Assembly (NCBI GenBank): GCA_030867875.1
Contig: JAOWCC010000577.1
Location: forward strand, 86,037,740 to 86,101,739
Direction of reading: 5' to 3'
From: Actinernus sp. WN-2022
Taxonomy: Eukaryota > Cnidaria > Anthozoa > Actiniaria > Actinernidae
DNA length: 64,000 nt
A program made the translations under genes and the position numbers. Each line of letters begins with the position of its first letter. The stretch's first letter is position 1. The notes beneath the pieces are model-generated. The model was not told where the DNA came from, did not search any database, and worked only from the letters and a program-made list of their open reading frames with translations. Positions 56,767-64,000 of this stretch are shown in pieces.

Positions 56767-56881
56767 GACTGGGCTGAGGGGGTGCAACTGCCCCCTCTCT
56801 CCCCTCCCTACGCCACTGCTCAAAGTCTTGAAAATCACTTTAAACGTTCTCAAATCAACCCTAGATTGCGCTAGCAGTATA

Positions 56882-57440
56882 TTGGATTGGATTGCACAAT
56901 TTTATTTAACCACGGTAGGCCATCATGATATAATGTATAAAAAAAAAAAAATATATATACTAACATATTATAATATACTATAATATGTACTAAAATAAAT
57001 GCTAATATAAACAAATCTAAGCTACGATAATTATAATAATCTATATCAATTTATAGTAAAATATGCTAATGTAGTAGATATATATCTAATATAAGAAAAA
57101 CTAAATTCCTGCTTTCGTAGGACGCCGTGCTGTAACTAGGTTAAACACTCTGAAAAGTGTGCCAATGTATCTGTGACTTAAAGGTCGTCAGTGACGACGT
57201 CGGTCTTAAATTTAATGGTAAGCTATTCCACAGCACCCCTCCGCTGTAACTGAAACATTTAAAAAGTAATCTGAACGCGGGCTTATTTGAAACATTTCTC
57301 AGGTTGTAGGACGTCATATTTGGGTGTGCTTTATACATTAAAATGGATAATCTAGTTTTTTTTCATTTCAACGAATGGAACAGTTCGTCTGCGTTAGCAT
57401 CATAACTCGAGAAAGTGATTATGCGCGCAGCGCGGTTTTG
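56882..57440 (-). pseudogene. LINE 3' end, minus strand
   Basis: The minus-strand frame 57338-57141 contains TSYNLRN, FSYSGGVLWNSLP and LTTFKSQIH, the C-terminal signature of a CR1-like LINE. With one shift it continues upstream as AARIITFSSYDANADEL to about 57440. The 3' UTR ends AATAAAATTG with a CAATC microsatellite near 56882-56895. A different subfamily from the 42-kb and 48-kb LINEs. Confidence 0.8.
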
Positions 57441-57525
57441 GAGTTTTTGGAGTTTTAGCCTTCGTTACAGCCACTGCACCCGAAACCACACTACAATAAC
57501 TGTATGGAGCTTACAGTGCCTATTA

Positions 57526-57797
57526 GCCCAATTTTTAAATATTAAGATGGATTAATCTACATCAAATGAGTAGTTGAATTGTAAAATATTTCTTCCTTTG
57601 GGTGTTGTATCTATGAGTTATAGAGGTTTCTAGTTCCAATATGCTAATTACGTGATATCATACTATGACATCACATAATTAACATATTGGAAATAGAAAT
57701 GTCTAGAACTGCCGGATGCAACACCCAAAGGAAGAAATATTTTACAATTCAACTACTCATTTGATGTAGAATCGATTTTAATGATAAAAAATTGGGC
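57526..57797. mobile_element. 272-bp fold-back MITE
   Basis: GCCCAATTTTT starts the left arm and AAAAATTGGGC ends the right. The arms, about 120 bp each, pair through TACATCAAATGAGTAGTTGA, AATATTTCTTCCTTTGGGTG and CCAATATG. The loop is at 57655-57672 and contains TGATATCA- and ATGACATCAC-like words. Confidence 0.85.
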
Positions 57798-60521
57798 TGA
57801 CACCGCTTGCATAATAAATAAGGAGTTGTGTCCCACAGACGGTTTGCAAAAGAAAAATAGTAAAAAAAATTGTTTAATCAACCACAATTTCCAAAATTAT
57901 TTTGAAAATCATCCCTGATTGACAGTTATTTTTGCTTCAAAATTAGACCTGGTTTGCCAAACCCGCACATCCCATTCACGCCGTGTGCACGAGTGTTCCC
58001 CGGAGCTTGAAATACCACTCCTTGGAGATTGTAATTTTCACTATTACTCTGAAATACCACTCCTCTTAGCCAATCAGATTTCAGGAATGACTTACCTTAT
58101 ATGATAAGTAAGGCTATGTTAATATTTCACGTATCTGCCGTTTTGACCAAATTCAAAATGAGTCAGTTTGAACAGTTTTGAGTTGTTTTTTCTTAATTGT
58201 TTTCATTACACAAGAAGCGTTTTCATAATAACGTATTCATAATAACGCACGTATTCATAATAAAATCCGAAAACAACATGACCAAAAGAAAAAATAGAAT
58301 AAGATGTTTATAGGTATATTCCAGAATTCTAATTGGAGTTTTCGATAACTGCTTTAAACAGTACTAAAGTCAAAACTTAAGAAAAAACAGATGTAAGGTT
58401 ACAGCAGCTTATATGATAACAAAATAATAATGATGCCCAATATATTACACATTTAAAATACTCTATATCATTCATACTTAGTGTGGGAAAGGTTGAAATT
58501 TAATGAACATATTTAATGAAAAACCCCGACCCAATTGCAAATGATAAACTTTCTCATGGCGAAAATCAAAAATAACTACTTGGATTAGCAGTATGTGCTT
58601 TTTAAGGTATACTTGAATTTTGATGAAGGATTTTAAGAGTCGAGTTGATCAGTGGAAAATACTGCTTTTAAGAGAAATTTAGAGCACTTGAAAGTGGTTT
58701 ACTGTAATCGAAATCAAGAGTAGAATAAGTTTTTGGAACCATTTTAATCTTTGCCACCTCTATCGAACAAAAGGAAAAGCATATCAGGACATTAACACGG
58801 TAGTTCTCTTCTATCTCAGGGTGTCATTTTTGTAATTTTGTTTTGAAGAAACTTGAAGGTTCAATTCGGTTGTCAAAGTCCCTTTGACTTCTCCATACAG
58901 GTTCATCTATTTGTTGTTATGTTTTTTTTTGGCATTTTCCCCCTTTTTTGTGCTAAAAATTAATGATTCTCCTAGCGAAAGATTCTATCTTGTTATGCAG
59001 CACTTCGTCTGTTTTATTATGATTACGCTTGCAGTAATGTTGTACTAAGTTGACAACCCGTTTCCTGTCGTTTTCAACCAAATCGGAACTAGAAAACTGA
59101 AATATGTTTTAGTTTCCTATTTCAAATAGAGACATGGCGTCTCCGCGAAAGTTTTCGTATTTCGCACAAACGGCAAAAAATCGTGAACATAAATTGTCTT
59201 TCACTTGGGTTAAATGTGAGATTCCCGGCTGAAATTTTGTAGTTTTAGAATTAATAATCATACCATTGGCATTTGCATAATACTTTCTCTATATTTGTTA
59301 TTTCCTGAGGTTAAGAAACTAGGTTAATTAACTTGGTTATAGAAGGAGCTTTCATTCCCACGACAGTAACTATCACATTTATCCAAGTTTTTTAATGTTC
59401 TTTTTATACAAATGTACGTATTTGATTTAAATCGCTTACTTGGAACTTCTGTTGTCTCCATTTCGGTAAGTTTTTGTCCATGGAGCGTAATCAACAAAAT
59501 CACAAAATCCATGCTAACCTTAATTATCGTTTTAGATATTTTGGTGTATAAAATGCGTAAGACTGTTTGCGAAGCCGCAGTTCGTTAAAATTGGCATTTC
59601 TTTATCGAAATTTCTCCGATATTGTCCTTCTTTGCTTCTCTGATTTCTAAAGACTAAACTAAACTTGTGTCAGCGCTTCTTGTTTTCAATTCATCCATCC
59701 AGTACCTTTTAATCATAGAATCTTTTGCGAAAGAATATAACCTCATTGCTTAATAGTTAACTGCATCTCATACACATGCGCAGTAGATTGCCATAATATG
59801 ATTAATTAATTACCCCAACAAGTAGTAACATTTCATCTTAAAAGCAACGGAACTCGAAACGCGGCTGCTTTCTTGTGGAAGAGTGCACATTTTGGATATG
59901 CAATCTAAACTGAACAATATTTGACATGCTTAGATCGTCGGTGACATAAATACGTTTTCAATCAGGAATTCACTGATTTTTCCTCCACTAATAAACGGTG
60001 TCAACCGAACATCCGGGCTGAGCACCCTTCGGTGATTCATTGAACAAGTTATTTATTCTGGAGGACAACGCTTGATAAACGTCTATCTCCGTTTAGTTTG
60101 TGTGAGTACATCGGTTGATGAGATCGACGTCGTTTGAGAAAATCTGCTTTCCCTAAGATGCCATAAAGTAAGTGAAAATATATTAAATCACAAGCATGTT
60201 AACTGGAGGTAGACTTCTGAACTTTGATCGTTTGTCAATAGTCTTAAGTTTACCTTTATTCTTATTATTTTATTGAATAATTTTCAAATCTTGAAACTAG
60301 CGAAATCATGAATTTTATGAAGCTATGCATCCATTTAATTTATGTTTGAAGAAAAAAACAGAATCTGAAGAAAAAAATAACAGATTAACGACCTGTTTAG
60401 GGAAGTGTAAGCACTTTGTATTTGAAATATGAATTTATTTTCAATTGAAACATTTGAAATGTGCTAAGCCGAACGAGATATATCTTTTGGAACGGATCAT
60501 TAATCATTACGATTACTAAAC
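57798..60521. other. No gene recognised
   Basis: AT-rich. A short tandem of CGTATTCATAATAA-type units occurs near 58209-58265. Short frames at 57919 and 59324 have no family features. Confidence 0.45.
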
Positions 60522-60737
60522 TTAAAGAAGAATTTTCATATAAAGATACCAGCGCTCATTCAATTCTGAGAAGTCTACTACAAGTAAATCTACGGACCTC
60601 GTTGTCATTACAGATGCAAACTCTTTTAGAGTCTCCTCGATACCTTCTTTACGTATACGGTCATCCCATTTTAGTAAGATACATACAGTATCGGCACACA
60701 GACATACGGAAAAGTAAAATAGAACAGACAATTTCAT
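60522..60737 (-). CDS. Candidate secreted protein first exon
   Basis: The minus-strand frame from ATG at 60737 codes for MKLSVLFYFSVCLCADTVC, a signal-peptide-like start, followed by a charged helical segment (RKEGIEETLKEFASV) and DLLVVDFSELNER. A GT after the next codon's TG (60549-60548) fits a splice donor (TG/GTATCT), so the true exon might end at 60550. No matching downstream exon was found. The plus-strand 96-codon frame over the same bases looks less protein-like. Confidence 0.35.
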   Translation of the reverse strand: MKLSVLFYFSVCLCADTVCILLKWDDRIRKEGIEETLKEFASVMTTRSVDLLVVDFSELNERWYLYMKILL

Positions 60738-61026
60738 TCTATGACATATAAGAACTAACAAATATTAAACTACAGATGCAGAGAGTAAACCTATAGTAAA
60801 AACTTTATCTTCAGAGATTATAAAGAACTAGTCTCCGTGTAGTTTCTGCTAATTTGAGTTGTTATCATCCTTGGTCAGGAGAAAGGGTATCCTTTTGGGT
60901 CTTGGTTGTGTTCTTTAATATGAAAGGATTTTTTAATACCGCAAATGTTTATATTGAAAACAATATTCGTGAATAGGTAGATATCCTTATTTGGATAGTT
61001 ACTCCATATCTTGATAATTCACCAGG

Positions 61027-61132
61027 GCCCGGTTTTTTGGAAGCAAGGGTAAGTGCTAGTCGCTTATTACAATTACAGATGTAGCGCTATCCTAGGGATA
61101 ATTAAAGTTATCCTTGCTTTGAACAACCGGGC
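61027..61132. mobile_element. 106-bp MITE
   Basis: GCCCGGTTTTTTGGAAGCAA at the left end is mirrored by TTGCTTTGAACAACCGGGC at the right end, with AGGGTAA and TTATCCT just inside. No target duplication confirmed. Confidence 0.75.
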
Positions 61133-63850
61133 ACAAATGAAGATCACTAGGTAGTAAAGTAAAGAGGTTCTATATTTAACGCCGGGAGCACCTTCAGTCT
61201 AACCAACTGCTCTTCCAGGAGACCGACGGTGCACATCGTAACCCCCTTCTCTGACAGAGATCCCGATTAAGAGAATTCAAAGCAATACAAGCTACTCGGA
61301 TCATATAAGAGTTGGTACGGATGTGGCGGCGCGCAGCAGGAAACCAAGTCGGGGCCACATGCTCCATGTTCCACGCACTAATCCATTGCGCGACGCACCT
61401 ATATGTGATCCAAATCACTATAACTGATTTTCCTCTGGTTGCCAGCGCCCCTCGAGATTCGTTTGCTTCCTAGGCTAATTAGGCCTTTTTTTTTTACATA
61501 TGGTCTATATTTTACTTCAAATTGTACCTTAATTCATTTAATTAGTTTTTGAACTTCAAAGAATAGAGCTGAAAAAATGATAATTCACCTACATTTTTGT
61601 GTGTGCTTTTTTCATGAGGACATGCAATCAGGACACAGGATACGTCTCTTCTTAATTATCTTTTTCATTTTATTGACTCATTTTTGTGGCGTTTTATGTT
61701 TAAGAAGCAAAATAGAGACAGTTTTACTGCTAGTAGCAATAACAAACTCGCAAACTGTCTTTCGCTGAAACCGCCACCAGCAAATGACATTTCTTTTAAA
61801 CTTTAGGAGTTAAAAGGAAACGTGCCGCTTTTAATTTCAAGTTAAAAAATTGTCCAGATTCTGCGTTTATTAAATGAGAATATTTCTGAAAGGTATATTT
61901 GTATAGAAACATAACTTGAGATTGTTGTTCATTAATTGATTCAACTTGTTTTAAGTAGCCAGAGGTAAAACCATTGCAGGTGTTCTAATTGTCACTGCCT
62001 TATTTTCAAATACATTTATTAACAACGACAAAAAAATCGCTTCTCTCTAAAAAAATACTGTAACATTAGGACAAATCTTATCACCGTTAATAAATGTAGA
62101 TTGATCGTAAAAAAATAGAACTGAGTTCTCAAATAGCATCAAAATTAATTATGAAATGTAGTTTATAAATCCTTTCTTAGGAAAATTAAAGTGCGGGGCA
62201 ACTTATACAACGAGAACTAAACACATGCAAAACGAAAATAAAACGTTTCAAAGTATAAATCCTAGCATATCCACGCGATGTTCTTCATTCGAAAGACTTT
62301 GACTTCCGAACTAGTCCACCAAATGCGCCTTTTATCGGATCGAAGCTGGAGCCAGTCGAAATGCTATTGTCTTGTAAATCAACAATACATGATTGGCTCA
62401 AATAACCGTAAGTTGAAAAGCTTTGTTTTCGTTCTGCAATGTGATTGGTTCTCGTTGTCTATTGGTTCAGTAGCCGCACTGTAAAGTCTTCTCAGCAAGT
62501 GTATGTTTTTAGTTTTGCCTTCAAGTTTCGCTTTTCTTTCACGATTAAGAAAACAAAACGTGAAGTGCTATCCTGCACAAAAACCACAGCATTCAAGTAT
62601 TATCGGAGCTGCCGAAGGATGAAAATTTTGACGAACATATGTATTAGGCCCGATTCAAATTGACAAATTTTCGGACTTTCTAATTAGATCATAAGAAGCC
62701 GCCTAGTTATCTTTTATTTCAATTACGTCCGGCGCATGAAAAGTTGGACGTTTGAATCAGGCCTAATTAGCTTTTCAATGTGATTCTACAGTCACTCTCC
62801 TTCGCTTGAGCCTTTGTGCTGTAACTCAGAGATCTTACTCAGCTAAGATATGAGCTGCTACAAAATTAGACACATATTTTCTGATTAGTTAGCCGTCCAA
62901 TGTCAGGTTTGTTATTACTTGAACGACACATACTTTCAGCAGTCAGAAAAAAAACCTTTTTTCATGAAGTGTATTACAAGCGTGATAGAAAAACTGAAAA
63001 TTTCTGATATTACAAAATTGCAATAGATAAACATATTGTCCATCATGTTGCTAATATTTTCTTAATTCAGTCTTAATAAGTTTTGAATTACACGATTTAA
63101 AGCTCTTAAAGACAGTATTTTACCTTGTTTCTCTTAGCAGTCGTTTTTGAATAAGAGCAATTCGCGGTGGCACAAAACGACTGTATCCGCCAAACCTCCG
63201 GGTTCTCCTATATTAACTATTTCTGTTTTGGTTTTCCTTATATTTGATCAGGAAACATTCCGTTTTTGAAATATAAAATAAGTTTACAATTTCACAAACT
63301 GTCTTCCCTTGACACAATGAGGATTCGAATCTAATTAAATGATTCTGGCGCGAAAATTGGTTGACGTGTGGTTTAGAGAAAGGTGACAGTTTTCATTTTC
63401 ACGTGCCTATTTCACCGTCAAAGTTCACGCCGTGATCAAGCTTGAAGTTTTAAATGGTGATAAAGCTGCAGCATTTCACGCTTAACGACGTTCTGTCCTA
63501 ATCTCTGCTTACTGTTGGCTAGGATACTGCTACGGCAGCGGTGACAAATCCACCGGCAAATTTTGGTGCGTTAAAAGTGGGAAAAGTCTTTTTCAACAAG
63601 AACGTAAACGGTATAACAAAATTGGAAAGGACTTTGAGATATCCTAGCTTTAGGGAGAACCTCCCACAAAATAGTTACCATTGTTACTCTAATAAGAACA
63701 GGTATATGCTACACAGTTAAATAAACAAGGAAATAATTATGGGGGAACTCACAATCCTTATCGGCTCATCAACCTGAGGCTACAGGTATTCAACTGATTA
63801 TTTTGCGATGTTTTTAGAAAACCTCGAACTCGTTTTGTTTCAGTTCTTTA
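61133..63850. other. No gene recognised
   Basis: AT-rich DNA. Three inverted CCAAT boxes (ATTGG) lie within 75 bases near 62390-62470, as in some promoters. Short frames at 61194 (-), 61577, 62278 and 62445 show nothing recognisable. Confidence 0.45.
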
Positions 63851-63852
63851 AA

Positions 63853-64000
63853 GGGGAACTCAACCCTAAAATCAACCCAATGTCTATACAAACATGTATT
63901 CGAAATAAATAGGTTCTGCTATTTAATTTTTCTGTGTTGCGCGTCTAGCAAGAGAAAATCCGAAAACCTTCCTCACAGCCTCCGGTATGTACAGACGGCT
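63853..64000 (+). repeat. MITE end, cut by window edge
   Basis: GGGGAACTCAACCCTAAAAT and ACTATACAAAC-like and GGTTCTGCTATTTAATTT-like blocks match 39485-39575. It continues beyond the window. Confidence 0.6.

Noticed and set aside
61194..61260. Antisense tRNA-like words (GCAGTTGGTTAGA)
   Set aside because: Only an A-box-like part is present; no B box or cloverleaf at the right distance.

Overview
The window looks like nuclear DNA of an animal, most likely a cnidarian and perhaps an anthozoan such as a stony coral or sea anemone. This rests on AT-rich, non-operonic sequence with no long open frames, on decayed LINE reverse transcriptases, a PIF/Harbinger transposase scrap, tRNA-derived repeats, and a dense mix of palindromic MITE-like elements that recall anthozoan genomes. 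The organism call is an inference from repeat style, because no marker gene is present.

I can identify no host protein-coding gene with confidence. The recognisable coding sequence is all from transposable elements or transposon-like genes, and all of it is broken. The main item is a decayed minus-strand multidomain gene at 34.36-36.60 kb. It has an OTU-type cysteine-protease-like domain, then a DDE-transposase-like domain, a C2H2 zinc finger and a Tudor/agenet-like tail. A CR1/L2-like LINE covers 48.4-51.1 kb (minus), with endonuclease-RT linker, RT and C-terminus, and is interrupted by two insertions. LINE 3' ends also lie at 15.2-15.5 (+), 26.1-26.5 (-), 41.8-42.7 (-), 51.5-51.8 (+) and 56.9-57.4 kb (-). 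A three-level nest at 40.98-43.65 kb has a Harbinger-type element enclosing an inverted repeat that in turn encloses a LINE 3' end.

Layout. 0-8.6 kb: hairpin elements, a 750-bp fold-back repeat, a 2.6-kb element with a tRNA-derived SINE-like insert, and a 430-bp tandem duplication. 8.6-17.6 kb: a tRNA-Glu-like relic, two minisatellites, several MITEs, a telomere-like degenerate array, and a 79-bp MITE with perfect inverted repeats and a 9-bp target duplication. 17.6-27 kb: mostly featureless AT-rich DNA with hairpins. 27-34 kb: densely packed MITEs, including a 552-bp TTAA-flanked palindrome and a 1.28-kb TA-flanked element. 34-38 kb: the OTU/DDE gene, then a CRE-rich palindromic cluster. 39-44 kb: a hammerhead-like repeat unit, the nested Harbinger element and another MITE. 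48-57.8 kb: LINE remains and interleaved inverted repeats, including a second hammerhead-like unit. 58-64 kb: nearly featureless.

Three short open frames, at 9.0, 56.6 and 60.6 kb, have some coding character. The last two begin with a signal-peptide-like segment. They may be first exons or small secreted peptides but are unproven. No CRISPR array, operon, rRNA or intact tRNA was seen.
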